Assembly: GCA_025451315.1 (NCBI GenBank)
Contig: JANWKP010000091.1
Location: forward strand, 1-39,174
Direction of reading: 5' to 3'
DNA length: 39,174 nt
Source of the DNA: Nitrososphaerales archaeon
GTDB lineage: Archaea > Thermoproteota > Nitrososphaeria > Nitrososphaerales > Nitrososphaeraceae
Position 1 is the first letter of the stretch. The number at the start of each line of letters is the position of its first letter. The notes under the pieces were generated by a model. It was not told the DNA's origin and did not search any database. It saw only the letters and a list, made by a program, of their open reading frames with translations. Of the stretch, positions 1-8,260 are shown one piece after another. A program made the translations under genes and the position numbers.

Positions 1-2
1 AA

Positions 3-1226
3 AAAGGAGTAATCAATACATTTGAGAAATATATGATAGGAAAAGATATAGCAGTTATTGAAGGAGTAATGGGTTTATTTGATGGGGCTGGAGGTAAAAA
101 TGATTTTGCGAGTACTGCCCAAATAGCTAAAATATTAAATTCTCCAATAATATTAGTAATCGATGCTAGTAAAGCTGCAAGATCAATAGCTGCTATTGCT
201 TATGGATTTTTGAATTTTGAGAAAGGATTAAAAATAAAAGGAATTATTCTTAATAAAATCTCCAGCAACAGGCATTTTCATTTTATTAAAGATGCTTTCG
301 ACACCAAAATAAAAATTCCAATAGTGGGGGTCATATATAACAAAAGCGAATTAATTTTTTCAGAAAGACATTTGGGATTAATTCCTAGGGAAGAATTAGG
401 AAATAAAAGACGAAAAGAAATACTAGATTCAGCCAGGATCATATCAGAATCTTTAGATACTGAAAAAATTATTAGTTTAATTAGACATTTAAAAAATGAA
501 AAAGTTACAAAGAAAAAAAATAATAATGAAAGAGAACAAAATATCCATACTATTAAAATTGCAGTTGCATTAGACGCTTCCTTTAACTTTTATTACAAAG
601 AAAATTTGGACATGTTACGAAAAAAAGGAGCAGAACTTATTTTTTTCAGTCCTTTAAATGACTTTAGGTTACCAGAGGAAGTGGATGGAATTATGATAGG
701 CGGTGGATTTCCAGAAATATTAGCGAGAAATTTGAGTAAGAATCAATCTATGATTAAGGCTATTAAAAAATTAGCTGAAGACGAGGTACCGGTATATGCA
801 GAATGTGGAGGTTTAATGTACCTCTCTAGATCGATAAGAGAAGGACATTGTAGATATAATAAAGAGAAAATTCTGAAATCAAAAACAAATTATACTAAGA
901 CTTATAAAATGATTGGCTTAATAGACGCTCTTACAGAAATGAGAGATCAATTAACTCTCAATTACACACAAGGAAGAGTAATTAATGAATCAATTTTTGG
1001 AGATTTTGATAGGTTTAGGGGTCATGAATTTCATTTTTCTGTCATGGAAAATATTTCTAACGACTCTAAATTCTCATATTATTTAAATAAAGGAAAAGGA
1101 ATTACAAATCAAAAAGATGGTATTGTAGTTTATAATACTCTTGCATCGTATACCCATCTTCATTTTTCCAATACGAAATTGCCAGAACGATTTATTCTAA
1201 AGTGTAAAAATATTTCAAGAAAATAA
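3..1226 (+). CDS. cbiA: Cobyrinate a,c-diamide synthase, 5'-truncated by window
   Basis: CbiA amidates the a and c side chains of (cobalt) cobyrinate using glutamine and ATP. The frame is open from base 3 without a stop. The visible part begins just before the DIAVIEGVMGLFDG block, which in full-length CbiA lies about 90 residues in, so the P-loop half of the dethiobiotin-synthetase-like domain lies before base 1; the Met at 33 is internal. The C-terminal half is a class I glutamine amidotransferase domain: GGGFPE, the nucleophile Cys in AECGGLMYL (about residue 258 from the Met at 33), GHEFHFS, and a late THLHF motif with the catalytic His. A lysine/asparagine-rich stretch (about residues 155-170) links the domains. 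It is separated from the other cbi genes here by three unrelated genes on mixed strands. Identity is secure; the true start is not visible. Confidence 0.93.
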   Translation, partial: KGVINTFEKYMIGKDIAVIEGVMGLFDGAGGKNDFASTAQIAKILNSPIILVIDASKAARSIAAIAYGFLNFEKGLKIKGIILNKISSNRHFHFIKDAFDTKIKIPIVGVIYNKSELIFSERHLGLIPREELGNKRRKEILDSARIISESLDTEKIISLIRHLKNEKVTKKKNNNEREQNIHTIKIAVALDASFNFYYKENLDMLRKKGAELIFFSPLNDFRLPEEVDGIMIGGGFPEILARNLSKNQSMIKAIKKLAEDEVPVYAECGGLMYLSRSIREGHCRYNKEKILKSKTNYTKTYKMIGLIDALTEMRDQLTLNYTQGRVINESIFGDFDRFRGHEFHFSVMENISNDSKFSYYLNKGKGITNQKDGIVVYNTLASYTHLHFSNTKLPERFILKCKNISRK

Positions 1227-1243
1227 AAATCACCTTCGGGCTT

Positions 1244-1265
1244 AAATTTATTTAGTGATAAATTT
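1244..1265. repeat. Short inverted repeat between cbiA and dehydrogenase gene
   Basis: AAATTTAT at 1244-1251 is exactly complementary to ATAAATTT at 1258-1265, with a six-base loop. It lies 18 bases after the cbiA stop and 38 bases before the next start. It could be a weak transcript-end hairpin for cbiA or an AT-rich regulator site; the sequence does not decide between them. Confidence 0.4.
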
Positions 1266-1302
1266 AAATTTATTCAATCTTAACAATAGAGCGAATTAGT
1301 TA

Positions 1303-2331
1303 TTGAAAGCCTTAAAATTATTCTCCGATAAAACAATATCATTAGTTGAGATAGATGAACCAAATATACAAGACAAAGAGATATTAATAAATTTAGGGTC
1401 GTGTGGAATTTGTGGATCGGATATCCGAAATGTTTTTGCTGATTCTTGCAAACCAACTTCAAAGTTAGGACATGAGGTAACTGGAACAATTGTTAAAGTT
1501 GGTAAAAGTTATGATGGAAAACACTATGAAGGAAAGCGGATTTTTGTAAATCATCACGCTCCTTGTAATAGTTGTTATTATTGTATCCGTGGCAATGAAA
1601 CTATGTGTGATAAATTTACTGATAATATCTTTCCATGTGGTATATCAGAGAAAATTATTCTTTCAGAATGGATTGTCAATAATCAGAGCATATTTGAACT
1701 TCCTGATTCAATGAGCTTTGAAGAAGGGTCAATGATTGAACCTCTTGCTTGTTGTATTCGAGGATGGAACAAAATATCCTTTGTGAAAGGCGATTCAGTA
1801 TTAATATTTGGGATCGGCCCAATCGGTATTCTCCATGCCATGTTAGCTAAAATTTATGGTGCTTCAGCCATATATTGTATTGATATAAATCAAAATAAAG
1901 TTGACTTTTGTAAAAAGATAAACCTGGGAATATGTATCAATGGACTTACATCAGAGATTGATAATTTAGTTAATTTGAACGACAAACTTCGTCCTGATTT
2001 AATCATTATTGCTACTTCCGATATGAGTGTTTTATGTAAGTCACTTGATATCATAAGAAAAGGAGGAACTATCTTACTTTTTGGAGAACCTCAAAAAGAG
2101 ATCGATGTAAATCTAGATATTGGTAAACTTTACTCAAAAGAAGTGAAAATTATAACAACCTATGCCGCTACTAATAAGGAAATAAACGAAGCATTACAAT
2201 TGATAACGAAAATGGAAATTGATGTTAATAAATTAATAACACACAGGTACAGTATCGCAGACTCCAAAGATGCCTTTGAAAAAGTACATGGTAAAAATGA
2301 TGTTATTAAAGCCGTTATAATAAATAACTGA
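1303..2331 (+). CDS. Zinc-dependent medium-chain alcohol/polyol dehydrogenase
   Basis: A member of the MDR superfamily (threonine/sorbitol/alcohol dehydrogenase type), 342 residues, the usual length. The catalytic zinc site is visible as CGICGSD (about residues 34-40), GHE (56-58) and the Glu of IEPLACC. The structural zinc lobe is present as CNSCYYCIRGNETMC (spacing C-x2-C-x2-C-x7-C). The Rossmann NAD(P)-binding motif is GIGPIG at about residue 170. Substrate cannot be read from sequence. The start is TTG, giving the typical N-terminus MKALKLF. It stands alone on the plus strand between cbiA and a convergent DUF427 gene, so a cobalamin role is not implied. Its AT content is like that of its neighbours. 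Confidence 0.88.
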   Translation: MKALKLFSDKTISLVEIDEPNIQDKEILINLGSCGICGSDIRNVFADSCKPTSKLGHEVTGTIVKVGKSYDGKHYEGKRIFVNHHAPCNSCYYCIRGNETMCDKFTDNIFPCGISEKIILSEWIVNNQSIFELPDSMSFEEGSMIEPLACCIRGWNKISFVKGDSVLIFGIGPIGILHAMLAKIYGASAIYCIDINQNKVDFCKKINLGICINGLTSEIDNLVNLNDKLRPDLIIIATSDMSVLCKSLDIIRKGGTILLFGEPQKEIDVNLDIGKLYSKEVKIITTYAATNKEINEALQLITKMEIDVNKLITHRYSIADSKDAFEKVHGKNDVIKAVIINN

Positions 2332-2376
2332 TATCTTGTAAGTTTATACTGAAATTAAATATAAAATAATCTGTTA

Positions 2377-2655
2377 TTATTCTATTTTTATTCCTTTCCA
2401 AAAAGCGACATAGTTTTTTATATTTCGAGCTTTGTTCAAAGGTTCCGGATAATACCATGCTGAATCTTGATTAATATCATCATTTACTTTGATTGTATAA
2501 TAACTCGCAATCCCTTTCCATCCGCACCTTGTATGGGTTTGACTATCGGTAAAAAATTTTCTATTAATTGATTGAGGAGGAAAATAATGATTACCTTCAA
2601 TATTTACGGTCAAATCACTTTCAGCCAAAATTACATCTTTCCAGATTGCTTTCAT
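2377..2655 (-). CDS. DUF427 family small protein
   Basis: A 92-residue soluble protein matching the DUF427 (PF04248, formerly NTP_transf_9) pattern. The N-terminal MKAIWKDVILAES, an ENHYFPP-like core (here GNHYFPPQSI), TRCGWKG, ASYYTI, and the terminal block AWYYPEPL...NYVAFWKGI are all family hallmarks. The molecular function of DUF427 is not established. The start is an ATG and the length matches single-domain family members. It is convergent with the dehydrogenase gene at 1303-2331, 45 bases away, and is followed upstream on the same strand by an SRPBCC protein gene 153 bases away; there is no firm operon evidence. Confidence 0.85.
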   Translation of the reverse strand: MKAIWKDVILAESDLTVNIEGNHYFPPQSINRKFFTDSQTHTRCGWKGIASYYTIKVNDDINQDSAWYYPEPLNKARNIKNYVAFWKGIKIE

Positions 2656-2808
2656 ATTTATATTAAAATAGATTCTCCATTAAAAGATTACTTAACTAAA
2701 TCTTAACATTATGCAAATATCGAAATAAATTATTGTGAAATAGTTAGATATTTTAGTTAAATAATTATTAATTTAACCAGTTTATTAAAATATTCCTAAG
2801 TTATTTTA

Positions 2809-3240
2809 TTATTGCTCGATGGTTTTTTTCAATGCTTCATTCATTTTATTAAAACTTGCGACAATATCCTCTTCCATTTTTCTAGGAGCAAATCTGAGAC
2901 CAATTCCACCGAATATTTCTTTATTCACAAAATTGACTTTATTGTCAGAAATTGTTTCGATAAGAAATACTCTCTCACCTGAAAAAATCTGAGAGAAAAG
3001 GAATTTTCCTTTCCATCGTAATTCTTGGTTTGGAATGATTTTAATGATTTTCGGATGATATACTCTATTCTTTCCTCCTACAGTCCGTAGATTAATTTCT
3101 AACTGATTTCCAACTAAAGGCTCTCCATTTATTTTTTGAAGTATAGGATTCCATTGATAATAATTTTTAAAATCGGTAAGTACATCCCACAATATCTCAG
3201 GGCTTGAATTTATTTGTATTTCGGTGGTAAGCTCTTTCAT
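2809..3240 (-). CDS. SRPBCC (START-like/polyketide cyclase fold) protein
   Basis: A protein of about 143 residues with the SRPBCC/Bet v1-like ligand-binding fold, recognised by an N-terminal strand followed by SSPEILWDVLTDFKNYYQWNP and a long C-terminal amphipathic helix (MEEDIVASFNKMNEALKKTIE). The family binds hydrophobic ligands; the ligand is unknown. I chose the ATG giving MKELTTEIQI; a TTG four codons upstream (start at 3252) is possible but adds only MIYI. No signal peptide or membrane segment is seen. It sits between the DUF427 gene and the cbi operon on the same strand; a functional link to either is not evident. Confidence 0.8.
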   Translation of the reverse strand: MKELTTEIQINSSPEILWDVLTDFKNYYQWNPILQKINGEPLVGNQLEINLRTVGGKNRVYHPKIIKIIPNQELRWKGKFLFSQIFSGERVFLIETISDNKVNFVNKEIFGGIGLRFAPRKMEEDIVASFNKMNEALKKTIEQ

Positions 3241-3308
3241 TATATAAATCAATATTCATCTTAGCTTTTAAGATTTGCTTATCTTTCAATTCGAATGGAA
3301 GGCGTATA

Positions 3309-3980
3309 TTATTGAAATTTATTTAAGTATGATAACATTAATGCATTTATTATCGAAGAAGCTACAGAACTTCCTCCTTTTCTACCAATGTTAGTGATAT
3401 GTGGAATTCCAGTTTTTGAGAGTTCTATTTTTGACTCAACTGCAGAAACAAATCCTACAGGAACTCCAATTACTAACGAAGGTATTGTTAACTTCTCATT
3501 AACCATTCGAATAACTTCATGTAGTGCAGTTGGAGCATTCCCAATTACGATTATTCCTCCCTGCATTTCTTGTACTAAATTCTGCATGGCCATTTCAGCC
3601 CGTGTTTTATTTAGTCTTTTAGCTTCACAAATAATATTACCATCAGATATGTTGCAAATACATTTTAAGTTAAGTTTACTAAGTGAATTTTTTGAAATGC
3701 CAGCTCGTACCATTTCTACATCTGTAATTATATTACATTTATTTTCAATCGCCTGAAAACCAGATAGAACTGCATCATGGTTAAACACTAGTTTTTGTTT
3801 GCCAGCAAAGTCAAAATCAGCAGTGGCATGAATGACACGTCTAACAATTTCCCATTCAAATTCCTTATTATAGGTATGCTTTCCAATTTCATCTTCTATT
3901 ATGTCAAAGCTATTTTTTTCAATATCAAAGGATTTACTAGACATCGATCTAGTATCAGGATTCTCATTCATTTCTTTCAT
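3309..3980 (-). CDS. cbiC: Precorrin-8X/cobalt-precorrin-8 methylmutase
   Basis: CbiC (CobH) moves a methyl group from C11 to C12 of cobalt-precorrin-8, giving cobyrinate. Family landmarks are RRVIHATADFDFAG with the conserved catalytic-region His, the ITDVEMVRAGI block, GGIIVIGNAPTALHEV, and the C-terminal GVPVGFVSAVESK and NIGRKGGSSVA. Length (about 223 residues) is normal. Three starts are possible: ATG at 3980 (used here), ATG at 3971, and TTG at 3998. With 3980 it overlaps the upstream cbiX by 17 bases, and with 3971 by 8 bases (ATGAATGA), so translational coupling is likely. It is the last gene of the cbiD-cbiG-cbiX-cbiC operon. Confidence 0.92.
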   Translation of the reverse strand: MKEMNENPDTRSMSSKSFDIEKNSFDIIEDEIGKHTYNKEFEWEIVRRVIHATADFDFAGKQKLVFNHDAVLSGFQAIENKCNIITDVEMVRAGISKNSLSKLNLKCICNISDGNIICEAKRLNKTRAEMAMQNLVQEMQGGIIVIGNAPTALHEVIRMVNEKLTIPSLVIGVPVGFVSAVESKIELSKTGIPHITNIGRKGGSSVASSIINALMLSYLNKFQ

Positions 3981-4734
3981 AAACAATTCGTTTTTCAACT
4001 TCGTTAGCTCGCCGCAAAATAAGGTTTATCATATTATTATCAACTCCAATGTGATCTGCGATAAGAATATTAGTAAAGGAATGTCTTTTCAATGCTGTTT
4101 TAACTTCATTTATTACGTCATGTTTAATATGTATACCTTTGTGTAAGAAATAAGGCATTATTAAAACAATTTTGGGATTTTTTTTGATAATAGAATTAAT
4201 ACCTTGTTGTATAGTGGGTCCCTCTAATTCTAGAAAACAATATTCAACATTTCTATAAGAATGTTTTATGCCATTAATTGTAAAAATAAAAGCTTCAGTT
4301 GCTCTTCTGTCTGAACTTCCATGACCAATAACAAGAACATCACACTCTTTATCTTGAAGTCGAATGTCATTTAGTAATTTTAATTTGGTTAATCTATCGA
4401 TTATTACAAACTTGAGAACTTCAGAATAACAAAGAGGTTTTGTGATAACTAATTTTACTTGTTTTTCCTTAGAAATTGCCGCAGTTTTTTTAACCGCATC
4501 TTTTAATTTCATTCCAGGATAGAGAAAATAAGGCATCACAATTATCAAATCAACATTTTCTTTTATACAATTTCTAATTCCTTCATCAATATATGGTGGG
4601 ATGACTTCCAAGAAACAGAAATTTGAATATATATAGCCTCCTTTTTCTTTAGCTTGATTCGATATCTTTAATAATTCATGCTGCACCTCTAGTTCTTTGC
4701 TTCCTCTATCTATTATCAAAAGTGCCTTTCTCAT
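3964..4734 (-). CDS. cbiX: Sirohydrochlorin cobaltochelatase, two fused CbiX halves
   Basis: CbiX inserts Co2+ into sirohydrochlorin in the anaerobic cobalamin route. The 256-residue protein is a tandem duplication of the ~125-residue CbiX-S unit. The second half carries the metal site: His138 in VIGHGSSDRRA and His202 in FLHKGIHIKHD, 64 residues apart, as in small archaeal CbiX. The first half aligns the same way but has IIDRGSK (Arg10 instead of His) and FLYPGMKLKDAV (Lys76 instead of His), so it probably does not chelate and may be structural. The ATG shares one base with the cbiG stop (TAATG), and its 3' end overlaps cbiC. Chelatase family is secure; Co2+ rather than Fe2+ or Ni2+ is inferred from the cbi neighbours. 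Confidence 0.9.
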   Translation of the reverse strand: MRKALLIIDRGSKELEVQHELLKISNQAKEKGGYIYSNFCFLEVIPPYIDEGIRNCIKENVDLIIVMPYFLYPGMKLKDAVKKTAAISKEKQVKLVITKPLCYSEVLKFVIIDRLTKLKLLNDIRLQDKECDVLVIGHGSSDRRATEAFIFTINGIKHSYRNVEYCFLELEGPTIQQGINSIIKKNPKIVLIMPYFLHKGIHIKHDVINEVKTALKRHSFTNILIADHIGVDNNMINLILRRANEVEKRIVYERNE

Positions 4735-5798
4735 TAGTAATTCACCCTACATACAGATATTGTTAAATTGGGAGGAAATTTTTGTTTTGGAATAAGTAAG
4801 GTCCCTTGGGAAAGTAATATTGATGAAGCTTCAGAAACACTGGCTACGCCCTCGAATTTTCTAACTGTAGCAGAAGGATTTGGTACTGAAATCCGTTCTA
4901 GTTCTTCTTTTTCAAAAAGATACAGAGGAATATTAAATTCTTTTGAGAATTCATCCAATCCCTTTACTGGAATTTTCTTTTTAATTGAAGAAAGACTTTT
5001 AATTGAAGCAAAGCTCAAATCATTTTTTGAGAGAACCAACTTAATACCATTTAGAATATCTTCTTTTGTTGTGTCCCAATGAATTCCTATGCCAATTACT
5101 AAAGTTTTTGGTCTAAATATTACTGATTTTGCAAGGATCGCATCATCATTAATAATTTTATCTGTAATAATCAAGCCTCCTTTATATGAATCCTCCTTGA
5201 TACTTTCAATATTTTTAATTATAGCAACATTGGAAGGTAGGTTCTTAAGATCCCACCAAGTACGCTCACCTACATCTTGGAAGAGTGCTATTTTTTCCTC
5301 GTTAACCATATATGCACATGTTTTTGTAACATTTTCAAAGTTATCTATAACCCACCCTAATTCGTTACCAATTAAATCTACGCTAATTGTTTTATTTACG
5401 TCAGCAGCGGTAGTTATTACAGGTAGAGAATTTAGAAAACTAGCTATATATCTAGACAAGGCATTGGCTCCTCCTAAATGTCCAGATAAAGTGCTAATAA
5501 CAAAAGTGGCTTGATCATCAATAACCAACACAGCGGGATCTGTTTTTTTATCCACTAGAAGTCTTGAAATTAATCTTATTACTGCTCCTAAAGAAAAAAT
5601 ACAAATCAAAGCATCATATGAATGGAATAGATCTTCTATTTTTTTTTGAGTAGATTCTTTAAACCAAATAATATTAGAATCCTCATTGTAAAACTTGTCG
5701 GGAACAAATATTTCTGCATTAATAATATTTTTTTTTATAAGTTCAGATATCTTTATGCCATTTTTAGTTATGGCTAGAACTGCAATTTTCTCTTTCAA
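4734..5798 (-). CDS. cbiG: Cobalt-precorrin-5A hydrolase
   Basis: CbiG opens the ring-A acetate delta-lactone of cobalt-precorrin-5A and releases the two-carbon fragment as acetaldehyde, giving 5B. The 354-residue protein has the CbiG N-terminal region, the central GHLGGANALSRYIA block followed by VITTAADVN, and a C-terminal domain with VIGIGIHWDT (family: IGIGCR-like), SVPNPSATV and VSEASSILLS. It starts at TTG (MKEKIAVLAITKNGI). It follows cbiD by 157 bases, the only real gap in the operon, so an internal promoter is possible; it is coupled to cbiX by a one-base stop/start overlap. Confidence 0.92.
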   Translation of the reverse strand: MKEKIAVLAITKNGIKISELIKKNIINAEIFVPDKFYNEDSNIIWFKESTQKKIEDLFHSYDALICIFSLGAVIRLISRLLVDKKTDPAVLVIDDQATFVISTLSGHLGGANALSRYIASFLNSLPVITTAADVNKTISVDLIGNELGWVIDNFENVTKTCAYMVNEEKIALFQDVGERTWWDLKNLPSNVAIIKNIESIKEDSYKGGLIITDKIINDDAILAKSVIFRPKTLVIGIGIHWDTTKEDILNGIKLVLSKNDLSFASIKSLSSIKKKIPVKGLDEFSKEFNIPLYLFEKEELERISVPNPSATVRKFEGVASVSEASSILLSQGTLLIPKQKFPPNLTISVCRVNY

Positions 5799-5955
5799 CC
5801 GTTAAAGTTATCAAATAGTCAAAATTAATCCTTTGCATATGTTAATCAAATAAGATCTGGTTAATAAATAAACGATCCAAAATATTATAGAACAAAATAA
5901 AGTGAAGGGCTTATAAAAATAACATATTTTCAAGTGTTTAAATTTAATAGATCTA

Positions 5956-7149
5956 TTACGGATATTTTCCTATTATTTTACCTTCAAACGAGAACATAAC
6001 AACCTCAATTTCCATGGATTTATTTGAATGATTATACATTTCTATATAAACTTGCTTGCATATTAAGTCAAAAAAATTTTGAATATTGTTTTGAATTATT
6101 ATTTCAGAAACATGTCTTGCAGTATTGGCTTTTTTTATATCATTGATAATATTTTCTGAATTAACACACAATGATGCTAAATTAGCCAAATAATCCATAC
6201 TGATATGAGAACCACGTACATGAGTTTGTTTTATTCCCATAGCCATTTTAGTTAGCTTTCCTATAAATCCAGCTATAATAATTTTTTTTAAGTTTCTCTT
6301 TGAACACTGTTTAATAGTATATCCAGAGAAATCACCCATTTGAACAAAGGCATATTCAGGAAGAGATTTGTAAATATTTTTTATATAATCTTCACTTCTT
6401 CCACCAGTGGTCAGAACTACAACAGTAGTACCAAGTGATACGGCAACATCTAAACCTTGTCTAATTGACGCAGCGAATGAAGCAGTAGAATAAGGAAATA
6501 CTATTCCGGTTGTTCCCAAAATAGATATACCTCCTACTATCCCTAATCTTGGATTATCAGTTTTTTTTGCTAATTCAATGCCTTTAGGTACAGATATAAT
6601 AACTTTGATGCCTTTATCTTCTAGTATCGATTTTGCTATATCAAGTACTACTTGCTCGATCATTTTTTTCGGAACAGGATTGATTGCAGCGTGACCTATT
6701 TCTAATCCTAGTCCTGGCCTAGTAACTCTTCCTACTCCTAGTCCTCCGTCAATCTCGATTTGACCTTTTTCATTGGTGAAAGTAACAGTCGAGCAAATTT
6801 CAGCTCCATGTGTAACGTCAGGGTCATCTCCTCCGTCTTTTATGACTGCACTAGTGACGGATTGATCATTTTGAGAATATTTAATCCATGCAATTTTCAG
6901 TTTTGCAATTTTCCCTTTAGGAAGAGTGACTTCGATTGTATTATGTGTTTGAGATAAAATAAGCGCTAATAATGCCGCTTTAGTCGCTGCAGAAGCAGAG
7001 GTCCCAGTAGTATATCCAGTTCTAAGCAATCCTTTTTTACGCTTTTCTAAAATTTCCAATGAAAGCTCACTTTCCGCTTCCATTTCTGCCAATTTCAGAT
7101 CATCTTCCTTTATACTGTTATCGATCTTCAAGTTAGAATCAATAGACAT
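5956..7149 (-). CDS. cbiD: Cobalt-precorrin-5B C1-methyltransferase
   Basis: CbiD methylates C1 of cobalt-precorrin-5B with S-adenosylmethionine, giving 6A. The signature LLRTGYTTGTSASAATKAAL starts near residue 41, followed by VIKDGGDDPDVTHG, GGLGVGRVTRPGL, NPVPKKMIEQ and GGISILGTTGIV, all in family order. At 397 residues it is a little longer than many homologues because of an acidic N-terminal extension of about 40 residues before the conserved core; the ATG at 7149 is the only ATG before that core, but a shorter start at an alternative codon cannot be excluded. It is the first gene of the minus-strand cbi operon and is divergent from the RIO kinase gene at 7330. Confidence 0.94.
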   Translation of the reverse strand: MSIDSNLKIDNSIKEDDLKLAEMEAESELSLEILEKRKKGLLRTGYTTGTSASAATKAALLALILSQTHNTIEVTLPKGKIAKLKIAWIKYSQNDQSVTSAVIKDGGDDPDVTHGAEICSTVTFTNEKGQIEIDGGLGVGRVTRPGLGLEIGHAAINPVPKKMIEQVVLDIAKSILEDKGIKVIISVPKGIELAKKTDNPRLGIVGGISILGTTGIVFPYSTASFAASIRQGLDVAVSLGTTVVVLTTGGRSEDYIKNIYKSLPEYAFVQMGDFSGYTIKQCSKRNLKKIIIAGFIGKLTKMAMGIKQTHVRGSHISMDYLANLASLCVNSENIINDIKKANTARHVSEIIIQNNIQNFFDLICKQVYIEMYNHSNKSMEIEVVMFSFEGKIIGKYP

Positions 7150-7329
7150 ATTATTCCCCAGAATTTGATTACTAATATTTTATATATAAGCTATAAATTA
7201 CAGGTTTTAGAATTGAAACACTAAATAGTTATAATATTGTTCAATTTTCACTGATGAAAAAATACTGAATTTGAAATCTTTAAATAAAGAGAAAGAAATT
7301 TTTCATATATTAAGATAATGTGAAAAGAG

Positions 7330-8202
7330 TTGCCTTCGCTAAAAGATTGTGCTAGTATTGTAAAAAAATTAGAGAGCCTGGAGTACAGAGTTCTGAAAAT
7401 ATTTGTTTCTTCTATCAAACACCATGAAATTATAAATAATTATAACATTATTTCTTATTCTAATCTACACAAAGATCGAGTTGATTATGCATTAGCGATT
7501 TTATTGAAATTAAAATTAATTGCTAAAACAGAAAAAGGTTTTAAATTGCTCACATCAGGATTGGACGTTTATGCTTTGAAAATATTGGTAGATTCAGGAA
7601 TCATACTAGGAATTGGAAACTCGCTTGGAATTGGTAAAGAATCGGATGTCGTTGCAGCTGTATCCGATATTGGCCAACAAAGAGCTGTTAAATTTTTTAG
7701 AATAGGTAGAATAAGTTTCACAGATACTAAGAGAAAAAGATCTCTTGAAAAAAATAAAAATGTTAACAATTGGTTATTGATAAATATTGAAGCGGCTAAA
7801 AGAGAATATGATTTTTTAATAAAATTAAAATCAACTAAAATGAATATTGCAACACCTTATTTCAGATCTATGCATTCTATAGTAATGGATAGGATAGATG
7901 GAATACGCTTAATAGAAATGAAAAATTTGGAAAATCCTAGACAGATTTTTTATAAAGTATTTGAACAAATAAGAATTGCATACAAAGAAAATATTATTAA
8001 TAGTGATTTGAGTGAGTATAATATTCTTTTAGACGGAAATAATGATGTTTGGATTATAGACTGGCCTCAAGCAGTCTCTTTAGAACATCCAAATGCAGAA
8101 TTCCTTATTAAAAGAGATCTTCGTAATATAATAAGGTATTTTACACGAAAATATGACCTTAACCTAGATGAGAATTCATGTTATGATGGTCTATTAAAAT
8201 GA
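7330..8202 (+). CDS. rio2: RIO2-type serine protein kinase/ATPase
   Basis: RIO2 is an atypical kinase/ATPase that acts in late 40S/30S pre-ribosome maturation in eukaryotes and probably archaea. The N-terminal ~85 residues form the RIO2 winged helix; the RIO kinase domain follows, with the glycine-rich loop GNSLGIGKESD (about residues 96-106), ATP-binding Lys121 in RAVKFFR, the catalytic loop SDLSEYNILL (Asp226) and the metal-binding Asp244 in IIDWPQAV. The residues just before Asp226 are Asn-Ser where many homologues have a His two residues before the Asp; the Asp, Asn and metal Asp are kept, so activity is expected. It starts at TTG. It is a single gene divergent from cbiD. Confidence 0.9.
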   Translation: MPSLKDCASIVKKLESLEYRVLKIFVSSIKHHEIINNYNIISYSNLHKDRVDYALAILLKLKLIAKTEKGFKLLTSGLDVYALKILVDSGIILGIGNSLGIGKESDVVAAVSDIGQQRAVKFFRIGRISFTDTKRKRSLEKNKNVNNWLLINIEAAKREYDFLIKLKSTKMNIATPYFRSMHSIVMDRIDGIRLIEMKNLENPRQIFYKVFEQIRIAYKENIINSDLSEYNILLDGNNDVWIIDWPQAVSLEHPNAEFLIKRDLRNIIRYFTRKYDLNLDENSCYDGLLK

Positions 8203-8260
8203 CAATTAAATTTAGATGATTATCTAATATTATATATCCTATTTAAAAATATTAAAATCT

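Noticed and set aside
1227-1302. Cobalamin riboswitch in front of the dehydrogenase gene
   Set aside because: The spacer is only 76 bases and lacks a B12-box-like element; the short inverted repeat does not form the known fold.
4768-5514. Plus-strand open frames opposite cbiG
   Set aside because: They are antisense shadows of the well-supported cbiG gene and show no domain of their own.
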